A DNA stretch of 64,000 bases, from assembly GCA_037349105.1 (NCBI GenBank), contig JAYJMM010000025.1:434001-498000 (forward strand). Direction: 5' to 3'. Below, piece after piece: positions 53,601-63,439 of the stretch. This stretch comes from Limnomonas spitsbergensis. Its lineage: Eukaryota; Chlorophyta; Chlorophyceae; Chlamydomonadales. Under the pieces are notes generated by a model. The model ran no database searches. It was given only the letters and a program-made list of their open reading frames with translations, and was not told where the DNA came from. The translations under genes were made by a program, and so were the position numbers. The stretch's first letter is position 1. Every line of letters starts with the position of its first letter.

Positions 53601-55773
53601 GAGGATGCACTGCATGTGTGCTTCCAGTGCCCTAGTGTCAGGGAGCAGTTACGGGAGCAAGGGTGGGCAGGTCCTCCGGGCCCTGCCACTAACTTCCACC
53701 AGTTGTACCATGCTGAGCATGGGTGGGACGCACTTGCTTTTGTTGACTGTGCTGTGGGCATTCTTGAGGGTTAGTCTCCAGGGTTTCTGAGGCCGGTGTC
53801 GTTGGCCTTTCCGGCCTTCTCTTTTGGTCCGTTTTTTGGGGGGGGGGGGGGTTGTTTGCCCCCCTTTTAGTTTCTTCTCTTCTCCCTTCTGATCAGTGGG
53901 GCGCCCTAGCAGCCAAGCCGGGGTGGGATTCTCTTGCTTTTCTTAACTTATCTTTCTTTTAGAGGCTTTGTTGAGGGTTAGTCTCTAGTGGAACTCAGGT
54001 GTTTGGACTTGGTCTTCGTTGCCTTCCCGGCCTCTCCTTTTGTTCCTTTCCCCCTCTCTTCCTTTTAGTTCCTTCTTTACTCCATTCTGAACAGTTGGGC
54101 GCCCACGTGGCCGAGCTTTGAGCGGGCCCAGAGGTGTAACGTTATTGACTCTTCTTGGGAATACACTCTTCTCGGGAATACACTCTTCTTGGGAATACAC
54201 TCTTCTTGGGAATACACTCTTCCTCTTGGGGTCTCCCACAGCATGCTCGATATGGCATGAATGCACTTTCCCATACGGCATGAATGCACTTTCCCATACG
54301 GCATGAATGGACTTTCCCATACGGCATGAATGCACTTTCCCATACGGCATGAATGCACTTTCCCATACGGCATGAATGCACTTTCCCATACGGCATGAAT
54401 GCACTTTCCCATACGGCATGAATGCACTTTCCCATACGGCATGAATGCACTTTCCCATTCGGCATGAATGCACTTTCCCATGCGGCATGAATGCACTTTC
54501 CCATACGGCATGAATGCACTTTCCCATACGGCATGAATGCACTTTCCCATACGGCATGAATGCACTTTCCCATACGGCATGAATGCACTTTCCCATACGG
54601 CATGAATGCACTTTCCCATACGGCATGAATGCACTTTCCCATACGGCATGAATGCACTTTCCCATACGGCATGAATGCACTGTCCCATACGGCATGAATG
54701 CACTGTCCCATACGGCATGAATGCACTTTCCCATACGGCATGAATGCACTTTCCCATGTTTTTTTGCCTGCATTAATTGTTTGACATGCTGACTCACTGT
54801 TGACTTCAATGTCGCTCAGGAGGATTCACTCACAGAGAAAGAGAAGAAGAAACGGAAGCGGCAACATCAGAAACAACAGCAGCGGGAGCATGAGCAGGTT
54901 CATGCCAGTTCTGCTGCTCAGCTCGATGCCCATCTGCAGCAACAACAACCGCCGCAGCAACAGCAACCGCAGCAGCAGCTCCAACAACAGCCGCAACGGC
55001 GGTTTCAGCAGATTGAGCAGCGGCTGATGCGGAAGCAGGCTATTGAGCAACGACAAGAGAATCGGCAACAGAAGGAACGGCAGCAGCAACAGCAGGAAGA
55101 GCGACAAATGGAGCAGCAACGGAGGGAGCAGAAGGAGCACATACAGAGGGAGCAAAAACAGAAGGAGCAGCAGCAGAGGGAGCAGCAGCAGAGGGAGCAG
55201 CAGCAGAGGGAGCAGCAGAACAAGGAACAGCAGCAGAGGGAGCATGAGCAAAGGGAGCAGGAGCAGAGGGAGCATGACCAGAGGGAGCAGCAGAAGAGGG
55301 AACAGCAGAACAGGGAGCATCAGAACAGGGAGCAGCAGCGGAGGGAGCAGGAGCAGAGGGAGCAGGAGCAGAGGGAGCATGAGCAGAGGGAGCAGCAGAA
55401 GAGGGAGCAGCAGAACAGGGAGCAGCGACAGAGGGAGCAGGACCAGAGGGAGCAGGAACAGAGGGGGCAGGAACAGAGGGAGCAGCAAAAGAGGGAACAA
55501 CAAAACAGGGAGCAGCAGCAGAGGGAGCAGGAACAGAAGGAACAGGAGCAGAGGGAGCAGGAGCAGAGGGAGCAGCAGAAAAAGGAGCAACGGCAGAGGG
55601 AGCAGGAGCAGAGGGAGCAGGAGCAGAGGGAACAGGTGGCCTTTGAATGGGCTGTATATGTAGCTGCTGCCTATGCTGCCCAGCCGGGGCCGGACACCCA
55701 GCAGCAGGAGCGGCATGACCGTGTGGCGGCTGTTGAGGCTGCTGAGGCACTGATCAATTTGGCTGACGGCTAG
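44645..55773 (+). CDS. B3-like DNA-binding domain protein with Gln/Glu/Arg-rich tail, 429 aa
   Basis: Exons 44645-44728, 44810-44932, 53139-53267, 54820-55773; every intron is phase 0. The start is the first ATG after an in-frame TAA at 44540. Residues 1-111 read SYAITLYNEQENTADGPRIL, VSEETGIAHMLELKTWKNCV and YFLKGLGPFVTANQVKIGEV, then VEIRKR. This matches the second half of a plant B3 fold (strand, D/E-x-x-G, Trp, then Y-x-L..-W/G-x-FV-x-x-N-x-(L/V)-K-x-G-(D/E)-x-V), known to bind DNA as in ABI3/ARF factors. Residues 112-140 are Lys/Arg rich (KEKKKRKRQHQK), a likely nuclear signal. Residues 140-390 are REQ-type repeats predicted to form one long charged helix. The end is EWAVYVAAAYAAQPG plus an acidic helix. 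Inference: a nuclear DNA-binding factor. The B3 assignment rests on pattern only. Confidence 0.68.
46060..49345. repeat. 54-bp satellite, about 60 copies
   Basis: Unit tgaatgccacactccacttc, cccttcctcatcacctccca, tgtgctgccatggc. Sub-variants (ttcttcttcccc versus ttcctcatcacc; ccatgg versus caatgg) alternate in larger blocks of two to five units, so higher-order units exist. Being a multiple of three, it gives long false frames on both strands. It contains no copy of the flanking exons. Confidence 0.97.
49531..52226. repeat. 14-bp satellite, about 190 copies with a two-state variant
   Basis: Unit gaactactgatatt. Practically the only variation is T or C at one base (gatatt/gatact), plus one gcactact copy near 49726. 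The unit is AT-rich against its surroundings. Confidence 0.98.
53480..54147 (+). mobile_element. 5'-truncated non-LTR retrotransposon (LINE) in the third intron of the B3-like gene
   Basis: Frame 53466-53774 codes a piece with CCQRCWARGDSEQ, EDALHVCFQCPSVREQ and a Trp-containing end: the Cys-x2-Cys...His-x4-Cys zinc-binding region that closes many plant and algal LINE reverse transcriptases. A 3' UTR follows (C/T-rich, then agttgggcgcccacgtggcc, gagc, gggcccagaggtgtaacg). The element is bounded on both sides by cttcttgggaatacactc repeats, consistent with a target-site duplication. The reverse transcriptase core is absent, so the copy is dead. Confidence 0.72.
54244..54757. repeat. 24-bp satellite, about 21 copies
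   Basis: Unit tcccatacggcatgaatgcacttt, nearly uniform, in the intron just upstream of the last exon of the B3-like gene. Unrelated in sequence to the 24-bp satellite at 39388-43770. Confidence 0.97.
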
Positions 55774-55974
55774 GCCATCAGTCTGCTTGGTGTGTGTCTT
55801 GCTTTAGGGTTAAGGGTTCTACTGTTTGGTGTGTTCCTTGCTTTAGGGTTCAGGGTTATCCTGTTTGGTGTGTTTCCTAATTTAGGGTTCAGGGTTCTGC
55901 TGTTTGATGTGTGTCTTGCTTTAGGGTTCATGGTTCTGCTTTTTGGTGTGTTTCTTACGTTTCTCTTTGTTGGG

Positions 55975-56165
55975 GGCTGTGATCTTGACTGCCCAATGGT
56001 TCTTCGGACTTCCTTCTACTTTTTGAGATGGCCTTTTCCTTCTCATTTTCCGTCTTTGCCTTGCTCTTCTAGGCTTAAGTTCGTTTTTCTCCCGGCTAGA
56101 CACTCAGTTAGGCACCCATGTGGCCGAGCCTTTGCAGCCTTGTGGACAACAATGACCCTGACTAA
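55975..56165 (+). mobile_element. LINE 3'-end fragment
   Basis: T/C-rich tract then agacactcagttaggcaccc, atgtggccgagcctttgcag: the same order of motifs as at 54060-54147 (acagttgggcgcccacgtgg, ccgagc). The inverted fragment at 56775-56830 (aataacgttacacctctggg, cccgctcaaagctc) is from the same family. Confidence 0.6.
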
Positions 56166-57300
56166 GAGGAAGCACGAATGCTGAATTTTCGAACAATTCC
56201 AGGGTACACAAAATCGTGGGTCGAAAACAGCTAGGCCCTGGCATGCCAACTACCCTTTATCTCTGGACTAAGGGCCTTGCTCTTAAGTCCCGGCCGCCAG
56301 GCCCTGGCTGATGTCTCCCACGGATCTTATCAAAGGAAATTTGTACTCTGGAATACCAGGGTCGAGAATTTGAGGGATGGATTGAAAATGGCCTCCCTAC
56401 AAGTGATAAATCATCAGACATATTATAAGCCCGGGGGAAAACATTTAATCATCAGACATATTATAAGCCGGGAGGAAAAAATTCAAACTGCCTACACCTG
56501 ATCCCTGACTCTACGACGAAGCATGGAGGCCTGCCCAACGCTGCATACCACCTAGTAACTAGTTAGCTAGATGCGAGGCCATGGCCTCCACTGACGCTGC
56601 CAGCAAGGGATGCATTACCAAGCAGGATGTCCGACAGAAACACCATGTTTTGAATCGCTTTCAACCCGGCATGCAACTAAAGGTCGGTACGAAGTGAGCG
56701 CATTTATCTCATTGCCTTCTTCGGAAGGGCCAGGCAGCAGTGCACAACGAACAATAACGAAATGCTCATCCATGTCAATAACGTTACACCTCTGGGCCCG
56801 CTCAAAGCTCATCCATGTCATCCTAAGAGAACACCATTTAATACATTCGACATCACAATGAAGTGAGGGGCAGGAGCATGATGGGAACAGAGTGTTCACG
56901 CTCGCTTGCTGAGTCAAGGAACATGGACGGTGGAAGCAGAAAGTCAACAACACATGAACGGAAGCCAGCCAGCCAGATCGTATGACGCCAGCATGTACAA
57001 CAGTACAGACGCGCAATGGCGGTACACAGGCTGTACAAGGGTTGAATGGGTCACGGCTAGGATACAGGGTTCAGGGTTTTTATTGCTGTCGCCAGGACCT
57101 CGATAAACTGAGGGGCTGTGGGGACCTGTTCCGTCCTGCTCCCCAGCTGCCGCCCCCTCCGCCTCCGCTGTTCCCACCGCTGCCCATCTGGCCCAGCAAC
57201 GCACCTCCAGCAGCAGCTGCAGCAGGGGAGAACAGCAACTTAATAAATTGATACCGCACAGTAGCACCAAAGGCCTATCCCAAACGATCAGATACAAGTC

Positions 57301-57305
57301 TTACA
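57301..57305 (-). promoter_or_regulatory. Candidate TGTAA poly(A) signal of the minus-strand gene
   Basis: TGTAA on the minus strand 240 bases beyond the proposed stop at 57545. Motif and position only. Confidence 0.35.
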
Positions 57306-57339
57306 CCTTCAGCACCCTGCTCGTGAATGCACCTGCTGA

Positions 57340-57470
57340 CTCCCCCCTACTGCTGCTGCTGCTGCATGGATGCCCGTAGGAAGAGTTGCATCTTGGCCTA
57401 ACGATGAGACTGCTGCGACAAGTTCACCCAACAGTTAATACTGAATCCAGTCATGTTGTTGCTATGAGTC
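57340..57470 (-). pseudogene. Decayed copy of exon 62037-62254 behind its own gene
   Basis: Read on minus, this contains SNNMTG, SQQSHR, AKMQ and RASMQQQQQ in the same order and spacing as the real exon (SNNMTGLS, SQQSHRKAKMQRSLRASMQQQQQ). Stop codons and substitutions break it. It sits about 4.6 kb downstream of the true exon, in the 3' flank. Confidence 0.8.
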
Positions 57471-57544
57471 ATGAGCGCCCAACCCTTGCTACTAGGGATG
57501 ATCCTTCTTCTACACGCTTGTTGGCCGCGCGAGAGTCTCCCCCG

Positions 57545-60500
57545 TCATGCGCCGCCTCTCCCTTGCGCACCTGCTGCATAGTTAAAGTTGTAATGGGCTG
57601 CACCACTGCCCGGTCTGCCTGATGCCGCACTACCACCGCTGCCAGGCCTGCCTGCAGCCGCAGCCGGTGATGCCCATGGCATGTTCCCCAGCGGGGAGGC
57701 AGGCCACGTCGGTTGGGTTAAGGGGCCTGCCGGGCCGCCACTGCTAGGCATGCCAGGCAGGCCCACACCTCCTCCTCCCTCCCCTTCATTGCCTGGCTGG
57801 GACATGTTGCCGTCCTGCAGGCGGACGGGGCCGTCCTCAAGAGGAGGGGCGCCCCAGGCATGCTGGCGGGCAGATGGGATCTGCTGCTGCTGCTGCTGCA
57901 TCTGCTGCTGCTGGTTGGCCTGACAGAGGGGCAGCGGAGCAAAACACGTGATATGTGCGTCAGTCACATTGGTACGTTCAATACCCCTCACCAACCCACT
58001 CTTTTAGCTCCCCCTTCGACACACCTGCTCTCCCCCGAACACCTGCTCCCTCCTCGGCTCTCCTCTTCCCTTAATCGTCGACCCCATGATCTCTGCAATG
58101 CTTGCCTGACCCCTCCTCGGGGTTGCCATGTAGGCCCTAATCCCTAAACCCTCATCACCCGACCCCTCCTCGGGGTTGCCATGTAGGCCCTAATCCCTTA
58201 ACCCTCATCACCCGACCCCTCCTCGGGGTTGTCATGTAGGCCCTAATCCCTAAACCCTCATCACCTGATTCCTCCTCAGGTGACTTTATAGAGGTCTATG
58301 CCCTAATCCCTAAACCCTCATCACCTGGCTCCTCCTCAGGGCATACATGTAGGCCCCCAGGGATGCGGCAGTCGGCCCAGTGGACACCAATGTCCGTTCC
58401 GGTTGTTGCAGCAGCAGGCGGCTAGGCGGCGAATACAGCGCCTGAGGGTAATACAACGACGCAGAGGAGGCAGACTTGGGCAGCGGGGGAGGACGCCAGG
58501 TGCTGATAGGGTTGGGTGCACCCGCCCCCCCTGCGCCAGCAGAGGAGGAGCGCTCGTGGGAAGAGGTGCTGGACACGCGACTGTAGACGTCGCCCAAGGC
58601 AGCAGCAGCAGCAGGGGCACGGGCGTAGCTGGGGCTTGCTCCGAAACCCACTCCGTAATCCCCTGCTGCGGCTCCGTGCCCCTCCCTAGGGATTGGGACC
58701 GTAGCAGCAGGTGGCGCCATGCTGTTCATAGTGGACCATTGAGAGGGATGTGACGCGGCCTGGGAGCCATCACGCCTGGGTAATGGAATCCAAGCATGGG
58801 CCAGGTGTGGCTGCTGTTGCTGCTGTTGTTGCTGCTGCTGTTGTTGTTGCTGTTGTTGCATCCATGCATGTTGTTCAGCAGGCTGATGATGTTGTTGCTG
58901 TTGTTGTTGCTGCTGTTGCAACAGCTGTTGTTGCATCCACGGGTGTTGCGCAACATGTTGTTGTTGTTGTTGTTGCAGGCTTGGGTTGAAGGTCGGTAGC
59001 GGGATCCAGTCGTTGCGAAGAGCCATCGCCTGTTGTTGCTGCTGCCACACCGCCTGTTGCTGCTGTTGCTCCTGTTGTTGCAGGTGTTGCGGAGAGGACA
59101 GGGGCAGCCAGGAGTCAGCGGGAAAGCCCCCGGCGTAGGAAGGGCTGTGCGGGCGGCCATGTTGCTGGTCTGGCCTCTGTTGTTGAGGTAGCTGCTGCTG
59201 CTCTTGTCGCCGACTTCGAGGATGGCCCGCCTCCACACGCCCTCCCTCCCCCACCTGCCTATACCCCTCCTGGTCGTCGTCCTCCTCATCCTCCCAGGAG
59301 TCCTCCTCTGGGGGGGCAGGGCGCCGATTGCCACGCTGACCTGCATCTCCTCCCCTTGTCCCTCCTGGGCCGCCTTCAGCTCGTCTCCCTGTCCCTGCTG
59401 TCCCCCCTGTCCCTCCTACTGCTCCTTCCTGGGTGCTGCCGAATGGGGTCTTCCCTGGAAAGGGGGTGGCAGCCTGCTGCTCGGAGGAGGCCTTGCTGCC
59501 GAAGCGGGAGCGCGGGGCTTGCTTGACATGCTGATCGTCCCCGGATAGGTCCGGGGAAGCACCTAAGGGGGGGTAGACAGGGGGGAGACAAGGGTTGAGG
59601 GCCTTGATGGCGAAGGGGAGGGGGAGGCGCCTGAGGGGGCAGGCAGGGGGGTAACGGGTCTTAAGGGCATCAGGATGGAAAGGGGAGGGGGAGGGGGAGG
59701 TGGAGGTGGAGTGGGGGGGGGGTTTGGGGAGGATGGGGATGGGGACAGGCCTATGGGTGCAGGCAGGGGAGAGGCAGACAAGGGTTTGTGCCTTTATTGC
59801 TTTCATGGTGAGTGAGCCAGGAGAGGAAGGGGAAGGGGGACGGGCCTATGGGGGCAGACAGGAGAGGATACCGACAAGGGTTGATGGCCTTCATGGGAGG
59901 TGATCCAGGAGGGGGAGGGGGAGGGCGAGGGGCCTAAGCGAACAGGCAGGAGTCGGGGGCAGGAAAAAAGGCTTGAAGATGAAGTATTGATAATTCAGGG
60001 AGGGTGTCAGCACTATCCTGTATCGCCCGCTCGACCCCAAAAGGGCCTTTTCTTCGGCGCGGTATTCTCCCACCTCAGGTGACCTGGCAGGCGATAATTT
60101 TCGCATTGCATAGCAATGAAACACAGCATTGTAAGACACACAACTTATTATTTGCAATTATCTAAGAGAGAGCACAGAGATCACGACTGAATGAATAGGC
60201 TGGCTGAGCGCGACACCATGCAGCATTCAGTGCAACGAGGCGTTGAATCACATGAATACGACGTTTGGTCCAGACTGATCCAACTGAAAGCAGATCAACG
60301 CTACGCGACTCGAAGCCTCGCATCAGAGCTTGACTTGCCGAAACAAACTGCTCGGCTGAATATCTGGCCATATGCTCGGTATACCCTCGGGATCGTGTAA
60401 CGTAAACTTATTTCCCATACCAAAGAAGCTTCACGTCCCTTGCCCTTCCTCAGATTTCCATTCCTTTCCTTTTCCCACTCCTAACACCTAGCCATGCTTG

Positions 60501-62254
60501 CCTAAATGCGACCCTGGAGGGGTATCCTGGCTGCTGATGCCCCCCCCGCTGACTTCCTGTCAACGCTTCCTTTAATTTCCCATCCTGCCCCTGAACCCTG
60601 ACCACACTCGCCTGAATGTGACCCGGGAGGGGTGCTCTTGGCCGCTGCTCCTGCTGCCGATGCCAACTTTCTGTCAACACTGCCTTCCGCTGCCGACCGC
60701 CGATCAAAGCCAAACGGGGATGCACGTCCACTGCTAGTCTCGCCCTCGCTTGTCAGAGCCTAGGGCAGGGAAAAGAGGGGGAGGGACACTATTGAGATAA
60801 AGTAGAGTTAAAGGGAGATAGGTTTGATGGCTTTAATGTCAAGTTCATAACAGCTAATAGTACTGGCGCAGGAGCCCCCCCCCCCCCTTCCATCTGCATG
60901 GCTTTCCCTTGGTTTTTTGCCCCCTTTCCGCTGCTGCTGCAACTGTCACCCTACTAGCACCTGACCCAATGATGGTCTTATAGCCCAGTCCAGCCCAGCC
61001 CAGTCATAACGGGTCATTGCGCAAGCCCAGAAGGCCCCCCGCTCCCACCAGCATGGCATTCCTCTGCATATTTGCCCTTTGCTGCCGCTTCTGTTGGTCT
61101 CACCCTGCTGGGTCCCGACTCAATGATCGTGCTGAGGCCGCTCTCATCAATCATGTCATAGCTCAAGCGCAGCCCCCCCCCCCCCCCCCCCTCCCTCCCT
61201 CATAGCTCTCACCCTGCTGGGTCCAGATTCAATGATGGTGCTGAGTCCACTCTCATCAATCATGTCATAGCTCAAGCGCAGCCCCCCCCCCCACCTCCCT
61301 CCCTCATAGCTCTCACCCTGCTGGGTCCAGATTCAATGATGGTGCTGAGTCCGCTCTCATCAATGGTCATGGAGGCCTCCTTGATGGTACTCAGCTGCAT
61401 GCTCCTCAACAGATCAGGGGGAGCCACCTCCTGTGAAGGGGGACAAAAGCGGCACCACATCGCTGACTTAGAGATAGTAGGAAGATCAAAACAATGTACC
61501 TAGCTTAGTGCTGCTCGGACAGCGTATCATTTCATCAATGTCCCCGTGCCCACACTTTTCATCAGCGTCCCCCTGCCCACACTTTTCATCAGCGTCCCCC
61601 CTGTCCACACTTTGCATCAGTACCAAGTTCAGTGTTGCTCAGACAGATTATCATTTCAAGATAGGTGGCTCATACCCGACAGGTCCCAGATTGAAAGCCC
61701 TGTTCAACAGACCGCCCCGCCCGAGTGTGATCAGTGGGCACAAGCACAGTCTAGTGGGGCTGGCATTGCTCAGATGTCACGAAGAATCAGTGAACCTTCA
61801 GTATCACTGAACCAAGAAACGACTAGAGGAGTGTTAAGAGCCCTTACCAAGGGATTCCCAACTGTGAGCAGTGGGCACAAACACAGTCTGTTGCCAGCCC
61901 TGATTCGTGGGAAGGGCCTGCCTGAAAGGCCCTCAAGCCCTACCCCCTAGGGGGGAGAACCTTCCTCAACCCTTCGGATGGCCCAGGCAGCACACCATCA
62001 GTTCCCACACTTTTCCATCCACACTTTGACACCCACCTCAGGGTGGAACCTGGATTGGGGTAGTGCTGACATGATGTGGTCTACGCTGTGCGGGTCCTGC
62101 CCCTGCTGCTGCTGGGCTGTCCCGCCTCCTCCTCCCCCCTGCTGCTGCTGCTGCATGGATGCACGCAGGGAGCGTTGCATTTTGGCCTTACGATGCGACT
62201 GCTGCGACGAATTGACCGAATACACACTAAGTCCAGTCATGTTGTTGCTGTGAC
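57545..62254 (-). CDS. Gln/Pro/Gly-rich protein, 3' part of a minus-strand gene
   Basis: Minus-strand exons in coding order: 62254-62037, 61430-61317, 60759-60612, 59562-58325, 57919-57545. Phases agree and give about 696 residues before TGA. The gene starts right of the window. The first exon holds SNNMTGLSVYSVNSS and a basic HRKAKMQRSLRASMQ followed by poly-Gln/Gly and DHIMSALPQSRFHPE. The second reads APPDLLRSMQLSTIKEASMT plus a Ser/Ile-rich end. The fourth (412 codons) has a Gly/Thr-rich start, an acidic EEDSWEDEEDDDQEG patch and several poly-Gln tracts separated by AWIPLP or HPWMQQQ motifs, then a Ser/Ala/Tyr part. The last is rich in Pro and Gly. The protein looks largely disordered and I do not recognise it. 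The 60612 donor is either GC (CAG|gcgagt) or a GT nine bases further (at 60603); both keep frame. Confidence 0.68.
58090..58324 (-). repeat. 60-bp donor-anchored array, minus-strand gene
   Basis: Four units, next to the donor of exon 59562-58325. Each has, on minus, an exon-end-like CCTACATG..CC plus ctgaggaggag/cgaggagg and gtgatgagggtttagggatt (true donor: AGCCAG|gtgatgaggg). The ccctaaaccctcatcac part resembles telomere repeat only by chance. Confidence 0.8.
59563..59960 (-). repeat. Acceptor-anchored repeats before exon 59562-58325
   Basis: On minus, copies of the pyrimidine tract with cttag/ctcag followed by GCGCCTCCCC- or GTGCTTCCCC-like sequence and atcaaggcc..cctt recur about every 75-95 bases, at about 59570-59640, 59660-59790, 59800-59880 and 59890-59950. 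The rest of this intron (59961-60440) has no recognised feature. Confidence 0.7.
60440..60611 (-). repeat. Copy of exon end and donor of exon 60759-60612
   Basis: At 60484-60570 the + sequence cttgcctaaatgcgaccctg, gaggggtatcctggctgctg copies the exon end ctcgcctgaatgtgacccgg, gaggggtgctcttggccgct. The putative GC donor context is also copied (minus: tttag|gcaagc). Confidence 0.8.
60970..61316 (-). repeat. Donor-anchored repeats (about 110 bp) after exon 61430-61317
   Basis: Two copies at about 61096-61185 and 61207-61290 repeat the exon end (coding IDESGLSTIIESGPSR) with its donor gtgagagctatgaggg. Each is followed by a long G tract (C on plus). A weaker third piece is near 60935-61060. The copies keep 50 bases or more of coding-like sequence and could be spliced as alternative ends. 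Confidence 0.88.
61431..62036 (-). other. Intron of the minus-strand gene
   Basis: Contains three 27-bp tandem copies (cccacacttttcatcagcgtccc, about 61548-61620) and a roughly 130-bp-spaced duplicate of cagtgggcacaaacacagtc (61734 and 61870). No coding sequence recognised. Confidence 0.6.
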
Positions 62255-62895
62255 CTAGTCCCACAGCCTGTGCCAGTCAGGGGAGGAGAGCAAGGGGGTG
62301 GAATTAACACTGAGTCCAGTCATGTTGTTGCTGTGACCTAGTCCCACAGCCTGTGCCAGTCAGGGGAGGAGAGCAAGGGGGTGGAATTAATACGACGTCC
62401 AGTCATGTTGTTGCTGTGACCTAGTCCCACAGCCTGTGCCAGTCAGGGGAGGAGAGCAAGGGGGTGGAATTAATACAAAGTCCAGTCATGTTGTTGCTGT
62501 GACCTAGTCCCACAGCCTGCGCCAGTCAGGGAAGGAGGACAAGGGGGTGGTATGAGTTCACACCAAGTCCAGTCATGTGGCTGCTTGGTCCTAGCCCCAC
62601 AGCCTGTGCCAGGCAGGGGAGGAGGGCGAGGGGTGGAATGAGTTCACACCAAGTCCAGTCATGTGGCTGCTTGCTCCTAGCCCCACAGCCTGTGCCAGGC
62701 AGGGGAGGAGGGCAAGGGGGTGGAATGAGTTCACACCAAGTCCAGTCATGTGGCTGCGGTGACCTAGTCCCACAGACTGTCATGATGGAGCAGGGCAGGT
62801 GGGGGAGGGCAGGTGGGGGAGGGCAGGTGGGGGAGGGGTGAATATGCAGTGAGGTCAGTCATGTGGCTGCAGTGATGTCAGTTTCATGCTAGTCC
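62255..62895 (-). repeat. Acceptor-anchored 81-83-bp array before exon 62254-62037
   Basis: At least seven copies. On minus each ends with caggctgtgggactag followed by GTCACAGCAACAACATGACT, the first bases of the exon (coding SNNMTGL). Farther copies change to CAGCCACATGACTGGACTTG. Every copy offers the same tag acceptor. Confidence 0.93.
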
Positions 62896-63216
62896 ACAGG
62901 GCAGCCCGGTTCGGGAGCAGGGTAGGGCCGGGAAATATACGACAAGTATGCTAGTTGCATGCTAAGCTCTCTGCCTGTCAAGACAAGGGAACTGGGAAGC
63001 AAGGTAAAAGGCTATATACGTTGTCGGCTGGACTACCAGCGTGATAGCCATGGTCGTTTTTGATACAGCCACGCGGGAACAAGAGCAAGTGTGGCTAGGT
63101 TGCGGTGTGGCCCATGAGCCTGTGTCCCAACGTCTGCTGATTGACCCGAGCTGCGCTGTTCTCCACACCCTCATGCCCCGGAAACAGGGGCATCCTCCCT
63201 TCCCCACCCCTCAGCC

Positions 63217-63425
63217 TTCTTTCTTGCCGGCCAGGGAGGGCATTGCTCACTTCCCTTCCCCTCTTTTTCACCTCTTCCTTCTTGTCAACCATAGGGGGCA
63301 TAGTCCCTTTCCCTTACCCCCAGTTGCTTGTTTTCTTGCCGGCCAGCGTTGGGCATTGTTCTTATTCACCCCACCTCTTTCTTCCCCTCTTTCTTGCCGG
63401 CCAAGGGGGGAGTTGTTAATTTTCC
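63217..63425. repeat. Imperfect 60-90-bp repeat in the minus-strand gene
   Basis: Three copies around ttcttgccggccag followed by ggcattg and a C/T-rich tract. No exon piece recognised in them. Confidence 0.65.
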
Positions 63426-63439
63426 TTCCCCTTTTCATT

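Larger units (their letters stand above)
55774..57339. other. Region between two convergent genes
   Basis: Right of the B3-like stop lie four roughly 46-bp repeats (gtgtgtcttgctttagggtt type, 55788-55960), a LINE 3'-end copy (about 55975-56165, plus) and another inverted one (56775-56830). The rest (56170-56770 and 56830-57339) has no recognisable gene. A minus-strand TGTAA at 57301-57305 could end the gene on the right. Confidence 0.5.

Noticed and set aside
55005..55750. Antisense frames (LLLLPLLLL and APSAPAPSA types) opposite the last exon of the B3-like gene
   Set aside because: Mirror of the GAG/CAG-rich coding repeat; the sense frame is longer, spliced in phase and ends in a natural non-repetitive tail.
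55788..58324. Interstitial telomere repeats (tttagggtt, ccctaaaccctcatc)
   Set aside because: The motif occurs once per longer unit of 46-60 bp and never as a pure telomeric tandem; at 58090-58324 it is part of a splice-donor repeat.
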